From JAABVY01 sp964496505 (GTDB lineage Bacteria > Zixibacteria > MSB-5A5 > JAABVY01), in contig CAZBZV010000007.1 of NCBI GenBank assembly GCA_964496505.1, forward strand, positions 1-64,000: a stretch of 64,000 nucleotides of DNA. Reading direction: 5' to 3'. Shown here piece after piece: positions 45,351 through 52,919 of this stretch. Both the position numbers and the translations under genes were made by a program. The notes under the pieces were generated by a model. The model searched no databases, was not told the DNA's origin, and saw only the letters and a program-made list of their open reading frames with translations. The first letter of the stretch is position 1, and each line of letters opens with the position of its first letter.

Positions 45351-45381
45351 GGCGGGTCAACATCCGGGCCCGCCTTTTTTT
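45351..45381 (+). terminator. Rho-independent terminator after the vWA gene
   Basis: Stem GGCGGG / CCCGCC with a 12-base loop, followed by seven T (45375-45381), 23 bases after the vWA stop. This should stop plus-strand transcripts before they reach the repeat block further on. Confidence 0.85.
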
Positions 45382-45461
45382 ATCTCCAATCGGTACCCCC
45401 ACATGAAATGTGGTTTCAAAATGGTCGTACTACTATGTCGTTTTTGAGGAGAATATGTCCC

Positions 45462-45534
45462 TGGGTGGCCGGGTCAAACTGGTTTGACCCGGGAGTTGGA
45501 CACACGCCCAAATCAAGTTTGGACGTGCCACCCC
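45462..45534 (-). repeat. Two-hairpin element, copy 1 (minus sense)
   Basis: Read on the minus strand: arm TGGGGTGG, hairpin CACGTCCAAA / TTTGGGCGTG, a linker starting TG, hairpin CCGGGTCAAA / TTTGACCCGG, arm CCACCCA. The outer arms pair with each other, so the unit can form a three-way junction. It matches the element at 48834-48910. Relative to the minus-strand protease gene (45655-46836) it is downstream and in sense. Confidence 0.85.
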
Positions 45535-45545
45535 ATAAATGCCAG

Positions 45546-45642
45546 GCGCGGCGGCAGGAATCCGTTCCTGCCGCAGACAGCAGTCAGGAAAGATTCCTGA
45601 CTGCGCATTAAAAATCGAGTCCGACCGGGAAGCCATTCCCGG
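45546..45642. repeat. Cluster of three perfect small hairpins
   Basis: GCGGCAGGAA TCCG TTCCTGCCGC (45551-45574), GCAGTCAGGAA AGA TTCCTGACTGC (45580-45604) and CCGGGAA GCCA TTCCCGG (45625-45642). All three share a GGAA...TTCC core at the top of the stem and differ in the lower stem. The first two are flanked by GCGC on both sides. None is followed by a T-run, so they are not ordinary terminators. They fill the space between the protease gene ending at 45655 and the two-hairpin element. Confidence 0.8.
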
Positions 45643-45654
45643 CGGAAATTACTG

Positions 45655-46836
45655 CTAATTGGCTTTTATCTCCGGAAGCAGATTCCTGCTTTTCAGTAAT
45701 ACCCGTCTCTCCCCATCAGCAGTTCTCATAAGCAATTCTATCTCATCCACATCTTTATTTCTAAATGGCTCATACAGCCCATAGTGGGAGTATTCGGAGA
45801 CTTTTCTCCCGTTAACCTCTAACAGTTCATCGCCGACCTCAATACCGGCGCTGTCGGCCGGCGATCCTTCCCACAAGCCTTTCACGAGGACATGATTGCT
45901 GTCTTCAAATGAAAACTGTACTCCATAAGACCTTATGTTAGTTTTATGCTTTTCTTCCTCATGCGGAACCATCATAATCTGGCTTCTCTTGCGGTCAAAA
46001 GTGGTTTTAAAAGGCAGCAAAAGTTCCTTTCCGATGTATGTCTCGTCGCCATAAAAATAGCTCGGGATATTTCTGAATTCATGATTTCCTATTTTTATAG
46101 ACGGCGCTCTGGAAAGAAAGCATTCCTCGGGAGCTCCAAACACCGGCTCAATTATAATTCCTTTTGATTTTATCACTGGCTGTCCAAAAAACTCACTTTT
46201 GTTTTCCACATATGAACGAGGCAGGATAATTGCCACAGGACAGCCGGTATCAAGCATGCCTTTCACTTTTATACTATCTGCTATAATCAAATCAATTTCC
46301 ATAGTGCGGCGCAAATTCCAGACTGAATATTTAACAAGGATTGAGTTGCTGTCCGGCTGCAAAGGCTCACTATCATTCGAAAGTATTATTTGCTGATTTA
46401 TATAATCGATAGTATATCGATATCCTCTGAAAAGATTTGGACCCAGGATTCCATCCATTCTATCATAAAATTCTCTGCCCTCAGCTTCCAATGAATACAA
46501 TTTAAGTTTTTCTTTCCTGATAGGGCCAATCCTAATAGAATCGACAATATATTTATGATCTGTCCAATCAAGAATGGAAACGTATACAGATCTTTCCGGA
46601 ATGATATTCATCTCCTCAAAAAGAATCGGATTTATAGTTATCTTACCACCCGTATCGAATGCAAATTTAAAGGTTTTCGGGCTGTCGTTGACTTTTGTAT
46701 CGAGAAGTATAGCATGGCCTCTCAGTTCAAAAGGAATAATTATCTCATTACTATCCAGCTGGCTAAATCCGACAACAGGATTTAGCAGGAATATTAGAGT
46801 AACAAACCATCCAACAAAAAAACGCATTTTACACAT
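45655..46836 (-). CDS. Secreted retropepsin-like aspartyl protease with PDZ domain
   Basis: 393-residue exported protein with a signal peptide (about 1-25, ending VVGFSQ). Two retropepsin-type motifs are present: FKFAFDTGGKITINP (about residue 57) and VKGMLDTGCPVAIILP (about 195), each with DTG. A PDZ domain follows (about 300-385: VQFSFEDSNHVLVKGLWEGSPADSAGIEVGDELLEVNGRKVSEY). The tandem aspartyl-protease plus PDZ layout is found in many FCB genomes. The start is ATG 46836; ATG 46827 is an alternative. Transcription from it continues into the hairpin cluster and the two-hairpin element. Confidence 0.85.
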   Translation of the reverse strand: MCKMRFFVGWFVTLIFLLNPVVGFSQLDSNEIIIPFELRGHAILLDTKVNDSPKTFKFAFDTGGKITINPILFEEMNIIPERSVYVSILDWTDHKYIVDSIRIGPIRKEKLKLYSLEAEGREFYDRMDGILGPNLFRGYRYTIDYINQQIILSNDSEPLQPDSNSILVKYSVWNLRRTMEIDLIIADSIKVKGMLDTGCPVAIILPRSYVENKSEFFGQPVIKSKGIIIEPVFGAPEECFLSRAPSIKIGNHEFRNIPSYFYGDETYIGKELLLPFKTTFDRKRSQIMMVPHEEEKHKTNIRSYGVQFSFEDSNHVLVKGLWEGSPADSAGIEVGDELLEVNGRKVSEYSHYGLYEPFRNKDVDEIELLMRTADGERRVLLKSRNLLPEIKAN

Positions 46837-47002
46837 ACCACCCAGATTCCCCTCTCATGGGAGCCTTTTTAGTATCTCCCGGTTTTACTTCATTTTTCTC
46901 ATAAAAGATATGACTTCATTTAAAAATATAGGGCTTTTTTATTCCTTTTCAAGAGTTTTCCCAAACAAAAAATTGAATGCATAATCCCCAAAACTAATTC
47001 CC

Positions 47003-47035
47003 TTGACAGAACCGGGGTCTTGCGTACTTTATATA
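47003..47035 (+). promoter_or_regulatory. Probable promoter of the C11 protease gene
   Basis: Perfect -35 TTGACA at 47003-47008, followed by an AT-rich -10 region (CTTTATATAT, 47027-47036); the best TATATA box is 21 bases from the -35, longer than ideal, so the -10 assignment is tentative. ATG 47077 lies about 40 bases further on. Confidence 0.45.
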
Positions 47036-47076
47036 TGAGGTCTTATCAGTATTAACATATTCCGCAGGATAAAACT

Positions 47077-48774
47077 ATGAAAAGATTTGTCACCATCGCA
47101 TTCGCACTGTTTCTAATCGCAAGCTCAATCATCCCTTCACACGCTCAGGCCGAAAAGAAATGGACCGTCATGGTCTATTGCTGCGCCGACAACAACCTCG
47201 ACATGGCCGGAGTTAACGACTTAAACGAGTTGGAGTTATCAGGATCGGATGAGAACATAAATATGATATTTCTTTTGGATCGCTGGGATGTTGACGACAC
47301 GCATCTTTATTATGTTGTCCATGATACCGGCGGTATGCCTTATGGTGATGATAATAATACAATCTCTCCCTTGCTGGATGATTCGGCATCATGGATGGCC
47401 TCGGAAGAAGATATGGGCAATCCCCAAACCCTGCAGGACTTTCTTCTCTGGTCGGTACAGAATTATCCCGCGGAGCATTACCTGCTTTCGATCTGGGATC
47501 ACGGCTCGGGCATTTTCAAAGAGGATCAAGGATTCCTCACCAAGGGCGAATGCTGGGACGATCATGGTGGCAATCCCGAGGATTATATCGACCTCAAAGA
47601 GCTGAAAAATGTCATGGCCGCCTGCTACAATACCCTTGGACGCAAGATCGATATCATCGGGCATGATGTCTGTCTCGGCGGCCAGTTCGAGACTCATTAC
47701 CAGGTACGCGGTTATGTCGATATCAGCATAGCCTCTCCCGACAACGAGCCATTTGACGGCTGGGATTATGAAGGGCCGTTTATTAATCTCAAGGCCAATC
47801 CCGACATGACTCCCGAGGAGCTGGCATACCAGATCGTGGATTATTATTACAACTGGTACGGCCCGGATCCCTACTGCTGTAATACGCAGGCAGCAGTTGA
47901 TCTGCGTCTGATGCAGTCGGTATTTATGCCCGCCTTTCATGATTTCAACGAGACCCTAATTAGAAATATGATGGATTATAGATTCGAGCTGCTGGTGCAC
48001 AAATCCTCTGCGGAGATGTATCAGAATCCGAATTATGACCTCTGGAACTTTGCCGAAAATCTCGCCAATGATTCGCGCTTGACACAGGAAATCCGTGACG
48101 CTGCGAGCAATCTGGTCGATGCACTCGACAGCACGATCATTCATCAGCGCACTGCGAATTATACGCACGGCAAAGGGAATACAATCTGGTTCCCGGATAA
48201 TTATTCGATGCATTCCGATGTAGGCGACTATCAGACAAAAATCGACTTCAACAAAACCAACTGGCCGCGCCTCCTGCGCGCTATGGCAGGAGAACTATTG
48301 GTCGAAAACATTGATCTTGCTGTGGGCTACGTGGATTCACCATACTATCAGGAATTCACCGCTGTCAACGGCATACATCCCTTCACATGGGAGCATGTTT
48401 CCGGACAGTTGCCATACGGGGTATCATTCACCAATGGTGACACCGCCTACATCTCTGGCACACCAACCTATGCTACCGAGTACGGCTTCACACTCAAGGT
48501 CACTGACTCATCAGTGCCTTCTAAAGAGGCCATGCAGGTATTTTCCGTCACGATTAAACAGCATCCTTATACAACCGGCGATGCCAACTATGACGGCAGT
48601 GTTGATGTTGCCGATGCGGTTTATCTGATTAATTATATCTTCCTGAACGGCACCCCGCCCGAGCCATTTGCGCTTGGCGATGTCAATTGTGATGGTATAG
48701 TTAATCTTGTGGATTTGATTTATATCATCAACTATATCTTCCGTGACGGTCCGCCGCCCTGCCAGAGCTTTTAA
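47077..48774 (+). CDS. Secreted clostripain-type (C11) cysteine protease with Ig-like domain and type I dockerin
   Basis: 565-residue exported protease. Signal peptide about 1-24 (ending SHAQA). The C11 domain covers about 25-420, starting KWTVMVYCCADNNLDMAGVNDLNELE; the catalytic dyad is His in SIWDHGSGI and Cys in IGHDVCLGGQFE. A putative Ig-type domain (about 425-500: PFTWEHVSGQLPYGVSFTNGDTAYISGTPTYATEYGFTLKVTD) is followed by a type I dockerin with two calcium loops, GDANYDGSVDVAD and GDVNCDGIVNLVD, each leading into a LINYIF-type helix, ending GPPPCQSF. No cohesin gene is visible here. It is followed by a two-hairpin element in sense orientation. Confidence 0.93.
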   Translation: MKRFVTIAFALFLIASSIIPSHAQAEKKWTVMVYCCADNNLDMAGVNDLNELELSGSDENINMIFLLDRWDVDDTHLYYVVHDTGGMPYGDDNNTISPLLDDSASWMASEEDMGNPQTLQDFLLWSVQNYPAEHYLLSIWDHGSGIFKEDQGFLTKGECWDDHGGNPEDYIDLKELKNVMAACYNTLGRKIDIIGHDVCLGGQFETHYQVRGYVDISIASPDNEPFDGWDYEGPFINLKANPDMTPEELAYQIVDYYYNWYGPDPYCCNTQAAVDLRLMQSVFMPAFHDFNETLIRNMMDYRFELLVHKSSAEMYQNPNYDLWNFAENLANDSRLTQEIRDAASNLVDALDSTIIHQRTANYTHGKGNTIWFPDNYSMHSDVGDYQTKIDFNKTNWPRLLRAMAGELLVENIDLAVGYVDSPYYQEFTAVNGIHPFTWEHVSGQLPYGVSFTNGDTAYISGTPTYATEYGFTLKVTDSSVPSKEAMQVFSVTIKQHPYTTGDANYDGSVDVADAVYLINYIFLNGTPPEPFALGDVNCDGIVNLVDLIYIINYIFRDGPPPCQSF

Positions 48775-48833
48775 ACAGTAATGAGAAGCCAGAGGTAGCC
48801 ACCGCTTTAGAGATGGGATAATAAACTCATAAA

Positions 48834-48910
48834 TGGGTGGCACGTCCAAATTAACTTTGGGCGTGTGATATATTAGGACCTGCCCAAACAAAGTTTGAGC
48901 AGGCCACCCA
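48834..48910 (+). repeat. Two-hairpin element, copy 2 (plus sense)
   Basis: Arm TGGGTGG, hairpin CACGTCCAAA / TTTGGGCGTG (48841-48865), linker starting TG, hairpin CCTGCCCAAA / TTTGAGCAGG (48879-48903), arm CCACCCA. The first hairpin stem is identical to that of copy 1 at 45462-45534, while the second has a different lower stem but keeps CAAA / TTTG. It is 60 bases downstream of the C11 protease stop, in sense. Confidence 0.85.
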
Positions 48911-48939
48911 TATAAAAACTAATCTTTGAAATCGCAGGG

Positions 48940-48999
48940 CAAATGTCTGTGACATTTGACGAAATTTAATATCGTTGTCAAATCTTGAAAAGATTTGAC
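48940..48999. repeat. Two further small perfect hairpins
   Basis: CAAATGTC TGT GACATTTG (48940-48958) and GTCAAATCTT GAA AAGATTTGAC (48977-48999). Both are built around CAAAT / ATTTG. Together with the neighbouring elements they fill the 328-base gap between 48774 and 49103, where I see no gene. Confidence 0.75.
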
Positions 49000-49020
49000 C
49001 TACAGTCTTAATCTTAAGCT

Positions 49021-49094
49021 GTCATTCTGAGCGAAGCGAAGAATCTTTATAATGCAAGGGAGATTCTTCGGTCGCTGCGCTCCCTCAGAAAGAC
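49021..49094. repeat. Imperfect palindromic dispersed repeat, copy 2
   Basis: Left arm is identical over 26 bases to the one at 21409 (begins GTCATTCTGAGCGAAGCGAA). The right arm AGATTCTTCGGTCGC ... CTCAGAAAGAC (49061-49094) is its partial inverse complement. It lies 8 bases after the end of the Tricorn-homologue gene. Confidence 0.85.
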
Positions 49095-49102
49095 ATTTCA
49101 TA

Positions 49103-52100
49103 TTACCGCTTTCTCTCTTCCGGCGGTCCCGGTTTATCCGGAAGGGTCTTCGGTTCTGTCCTGATTTTTTCGAGCACATATTCGACCGCCCGTTCAAGCT
49201 GGGGATCACGGCCCTGCATCAGCATAGCAGGATCCTGCTCGACCTCGATATCCGGTTCAACTCCCACATTCTCCATAATCCATTCACCCTCGAGGCTGAA
49301 GCTTCCGCCTCCGGGAACAGTCACAAAACCACCGTCCATTAGGGGACGAAAACCTCCTATTCCGATCACCCCGCCCCATGTACGTACACCGATCAACGGC
49401 CCCAGGCCGTACTCGCGGAAGTAGTACGGGAATATATCGCCGTCGGAACATGAATACTGGTTAATCAGACATGCCATATGCCCGTGAAAGGCGGCGCTTG
49501 GATATGTGCCAACCCAGTCGTGACGGCCCGCGCCCATTCCGACTACAACACGCCGCAGGCGATCCAGCGCAAGCTGGGATACGAAGCCGCCGCCATTAAA
49601 GCGCACATCGATAACCAAACCCTGTTTCTTGTAAAGATGATAGTACTGACGTGCAAACTGATTCAGGCCGAACGATCCCATATCCGGTATATGTATATAT
49701 CCAATTTTGCCGTCAGAGAGCGAATCAACGATTGCGCGTCTTTCCTCCACCCAGTTGTGATACCATAACGGCTGCTCGTTATCAATCGGATCGACCTCTA
49801 TCTTATAGGCATCTCTTTCATCCGAAGTCGGTCCGATTTTGAGCTTAACGATTCTATCAGCCTTATTTATAAGCAGTTTATACGGATTCATATCAGCTGT
49901 CAGCCTTTGGCCGTCTATCTCGAAAATATAATATCCAGCCTCAGCTTCAATACCCGGTTCTGTCATGGGAGAACGCAGTCTTTCTTCCCAGTTTTTGCCT
50001 TCGTATATTTTACCGATTTTGAATAGGCTGGCCGAGGTATCGGCCTCGAACTCGATTCCCAGTAAGGCGATTTTATCGGACTCCGGCTTGTGATAATCGC
50101 CTCCGCCAACATAGGTATGACTGCAAGCCAGTTCTCCCACAAGCTCTGCCAGTATGTAGATAAGATCATAGCGATGCGAGGCATGCTTGACCAGAGGCTT
50201 ATATAATTCGTACAACGCTTTCCAGTCCACACCGTGCATATTTGAATCGTAGAAGAAGTCCCGGTAGCGCCTCCAGACATCATCATACATCTCCTGATAC
50301 TCCGCCCGGCGGTCAAGATACATATCCATACCGGTCAAATCGAGCTTGCCGGAAGATTTGTCACCTTTGGATGCATTAGCGTCGTTTATAAAATAGCTTT
50401 TTCCCATCCTGAGAAGAATCTTCTTCCTATCACTCGAGAATTGATATCCGGAAATACCCTCCAGAAAGAGCTGATCCTCTTGTTCATCCATATCAAAATA
50501 GCGAAGCTCTCTTTCCTCATCGCCCTTTTTGCCGGAAAGTCCCCGGAATGGATTGGAGAAATAAAAAATCCTGCCGCTTATGGCTTCCAGCCCGCTGTAT
50601 TCTCCCGGATTGATCGGAATACGCACCTCACGTTTGTAAAGTCCTTCAAGATCGATATCTATCTTCTCCGGCAGTTTTTTCTTATCATCTTTCTCCTCGT
50701 CTTCATCTTTGTCCTCATCAAGACTCACCTCATCCGATTCCGGTGCAAATGGCGACCTCTCGGCATCCGAAAGAATCATGGCATAAATCCCGGTCATAGC
50801 ATTGTAAACGAAATTGAACTCATACCCGCCGGTTTCGGCATTGAAATTACGGTCGGAGAAGAAATACAGGTATTTGCCGTCAGGATCGAAGCAGGGGCTG
50901 TAATCGTTTGTGACTCCCGGAGTGATCCTGTGCACCTGATTGTCGTCGAGAGAGTAGAGAAATATCGAGCGAATCGAGGTCTTATCCGGGAATTTCGTGT
51001 AAGTCAGATAGCGAGAATCGGGCGACCATGAATAATCATAAATTTCCGTCTTCTCGCCCACATCCGCAACAGTCACCTCGCGCGACGCGACTTCCAGCAC
51101 GAGCAGATTCGTATTAGCATCGGCAAACGCGATTTTCCTGGAATCCGGCGACCAGCGCGGATAGAAAAGCCATCCCTCGCCGTTTGAGGTCAGCTTGATC
51201 TCTTCCCCTGTGCCGTCCTGGGGAGTGATGTAAATTTCATCTTCGCCCGTTTTGTCGGAGACATAAGCGATATACTTTCCATCCGGAGACCAGGTACAAT
51301 ATTTCTCATAAATCCCGGTCGACTTTGTCAAATTACGCGTATTCCCTTTTTCGGACGGAAGCGTAAAGACCTCACCCCGCGCACCCATTACAGAGCGTTT
51401 GCCATCCGGCGAGAGACCGTAGTCGATAATATTATCAGAAACATTGACATACTCAGGTCTCACCAGCGCGCGATCAGCACCGAGCGATATGGAAACCCTG
51501 CTGACCTCGTCTGTCGACAGATCGAGCAAATACAGGTAACCGCCGTTTTCGAAGGCTATATGTTCCGGTCCCAAAGACGGCCAGCGCACATCATATTCGG
51601 TGTAATCGGTAACCTGATTTATCTGCCCGGAATTGATATCGTAGGAATAAAGGTTCAGTCTGCCGGTACGGTCGGAATTGAAATATATTTTATCTCCCGC
51701 CCACATCGGCAAATTATCGGTGCCGATCCAGTCGGTAATCTTCTGCTGCTCGTATGTATTCAGATCATATATATGCACATCCTGGGCCATACCGCCCTTG
51801 TAGCGCTTCCACATACGAAAGTCGCGGAAGATCGGGCAGTATGCTATTTTCGATTCATCAGGCGAGAAACTGGCAAATCCGCTGTGCGGCACCGGAAGCT
51901 CCTGCGGCAACCCTCCCGCAGTATCCACCAGCATCAGCTTGCCCGCCCAAACATCAAGAACCTGCCGTCTGGAGCGAAACAGAATCTTGTCTCCAGCCTT
52001 ATTCCAGTCCATGACTATATGTTCCGGCCCCATACGCTCCGAAGTTTTCGCTATGGCCGGATGATAGGTCAGTCTGACAGGCTCTCCTCCTTCTGTGGGC

Positions 52101-52378
52101 ATGAAATAAACATGTGTATTGCCGTCATATTGACCGGTAAATGCTATACTTTTGCCGTCTGGAGAAAACTTCGGAAAAAGCTCCAGCCCTTTGTCGGTGG
52201 TAATTCTTCTCGCAAGTCCTCCCTCAATAGGAACAGTCCAGATATCTCCGGCATACGAAAACGTAATCATATCCCCGGAAACATCGGTAAACCGAAAGAG
52301 CCGGTCTTCGGCCTGAAGCCCGGCTGCTGTTATAAATATCGTGAGAATTATGATGCAAAATCTGTGAATGTGTGACAT
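49103..52378 (-). CDS. Exported Tricorn-protease homologue (S41 family)
   Basis: 1091-residue protein. Signal peptide (MSHIHRFCIIILTIFITAAGLQA), then two beta-propellers of WD40/PD40 type (repeats such as PKFSPDGKSIAFTGQYDGNTHVYFMPTEGGEPVRLT and CTWSPDGKYIAYVSDKTGEDEIY; about 25-620), a mixed core with SH in LACSHTYVGGGD, a PDZ domain (about 790-880) and an S41 C-terminal domain with the nucleophile in YSCSDGDIFPYYFREYGLGPLIGVRTWGGVIG. The Tricorn pattern SDGDIFPYxF is retained. An unusual acidic/basic insert, DEDKDEDEEKDDKKK, lies before the second core region. ATG 52378 is used since GGAGG lies four bases before it. It degrades peptides; export suggests a periplasmic role. Confidence 0.92.
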   Translation of the reverse strand: MSHIHRFCIIILTIFITAAGLQAEDRLFRFTDVSGDMITFSYAGDIWTVPIEGGLARRITTDKGLELFPKFSPDGKSIAFTGQYDGNTHVYFMPTEGGEPVRLTYHPAIAKTSERMGPEHIVMDWNKAGDKILFRSRRQVLDVWAGKLMLVDTAGGLPQELPVPHSGFASFSPDESKIAYCPIFRDFRMWKRYKGGMAQDVHIYDLNTYEQQKITDWIGTDNLPMWAGDKIYFNSDRTGRLNLYSYDINSGQINQVTDYTEYDVRWPSLGPEHIAFENGGYLYLLDLSTDEVSRVSISLGADRALVRPEYVNVSDNIIDYGLSPDGKRSVMGARGEVFTLPSEKGNTRNLTKSTGIYEKYCTWSPDGKYIAYVSDKTGEDEIYITPQDGTGEEIKLTSNGEGWLFYPRWSPDSRKIAFADANTNLLVLEVASREVTVADVGEKTEIYDYSWSPDSRYLTYTKFPDKTSIRSIFLYSLDDNQVHRITPGVTNDYSPCFDPDGKYLYFFSDRNFNAETGGYEFNFVYNAMTGIYAMILSDAERSPFAPESDEVSLDEDKDEDEEKDDKKKLPEKIDIDLEGLYKREVRIPINPGEYSGLEAISGRIFYFSNPFRGLSGKKGDEERELRYFDMDEQEDQLFLEGISGYQFSSDRKKILLRMGKSYFINDANASKGDKSSGKLDLTGMDMYLDRRAEYQEMYDDVWRRYRDFFYDSNMHGVDWKALYELYKPLVKHASHRYDLIYILAELVGELACSHTYVGGGDYHKPESDKIALLGIEFEADTSASLFKIGKIYEGKNWEERLRSPMTEPGIEAEAGYYIFEIDGQRLTADMNPYKLLINKADRIVKLKIGPTSDERDAYKIEVDPIDNEQPLWYHNWVEERRAIVDSLSDGKIGYIHIPDMGSFGLNQFARQYYHLYKKQGLVIDVRFNGGGFVSQLALDRLRRVVVGMGAGRHDWVGTYPSAAFHGHMACLINQYSCSDGDIFPYYFREYGLGPLIGVRTWGGVIGIGGFRPLMDGGFVTVPGGGSFSLEGEWIMENVGVEPDIEVEQDPAMLMQGRDPQLERAVEYVLEKIRTEPKTLPDKPGPPEERKR

Positions 52379-52526
52379 TTGACCTCCATTACTTTTCACG
52401 TAACATCCATAACTTACGGATGCAGGGCCGTAAATGATGCATTATTTTCTGCCGCATATTGACTTAGAGGAATGATCTGAGTATCATTCCGGCAAAGACC
52501 TTTATTATAATAAAGATGAGGGTGAT

Positions 52527-52919
52527 TTGCAAAGCGGCTTTTTCGAAAAGAATGTCAGTCTTGGAGTGGATATTGAATCGATCGAACGCTTCCAAGATAT
52601 GATTAAGAGATTCAAGCGCTCCACATTAAAACGCATTTACACCGAAACCGAAATGGAATACTGCTTTTCCAAAAAGAACCCGGCGCCCAGCCTGGCTGCA
52701 CGTTTCGCCTTCAAAGAAGCTGCTTTCAAGGCGTTATCGCCGCTTGGACAGAAAATCTACCACCGTCAGGTGGAGATAAAAAACAGCTCCTCCGGAGCGC
52801 CCCAGGCACGCTTCGTATCGGAGGAGCTGAATTCAAAGTTTCTGTTAAAAGTCACTCTCTCTCACAGCCGCCACGATGCCATCGCTTTTGTGGCCGCAAT
52901 AAGACGAGATGATTCCTAA
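52527..52919 (+). CDS. acpS: Holo-[acyl-carrier-protein] synthase
   Basis: 130-residue phosphopantetheinyl transferase of the AcpS type. Magnesium-binding residues lie in GVDIESIERFQ and in ARFAFKEAAFKAL; LSHSRHDAIAFVAA is the usual C-terminal block. TETEMEYC is the usual TxxE helix. It transfers the 4'-phosphopantetheine arm from CoA to acyl carrier protein. The start is TTG 52527, with GATGAGGG just upstream. The last four bases overlap the convergent kbl gene. Family members are usually 120-130 residues, so it looks complete. Confidence 0.88.
   Translation: MQSGFFEKNVSLGVDIESIERFQDMIKRFKRSTLKRIYTETEMEYCFSKKNPAPSLAARFAFKEAAFKALSPLGQKIYHRQVEIKNSSSGAPQARFVSEELNSKFLLKVTLSHSRHDAIAFVAAIRRDDS

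Noticed and set aside
45399..45452. Further hairpin-like block (CCACAT / ATGTGG at 45399-45413, then TCAAAA ... TTTTTGA)
   Set aside because: The first stem is only 6 bp and the second pairs imperfectly, so I do not claim it as a separate element of the repeat set.
45462..48910. Composite transposon or insertion element bounded by the inverted repeats
   Set aside because: The repeats are inverted and flank two protease genes, but no transposase gene or target-site duplication is visible and the repeats have internal RNA-like structure, so an insertion is not supported.
45372..49094. CRISPR array
   Set aside because: The repeats in this stretch are palindromic units of different sequence at irregular spacing and there are no regular direct repeats or cas genes.
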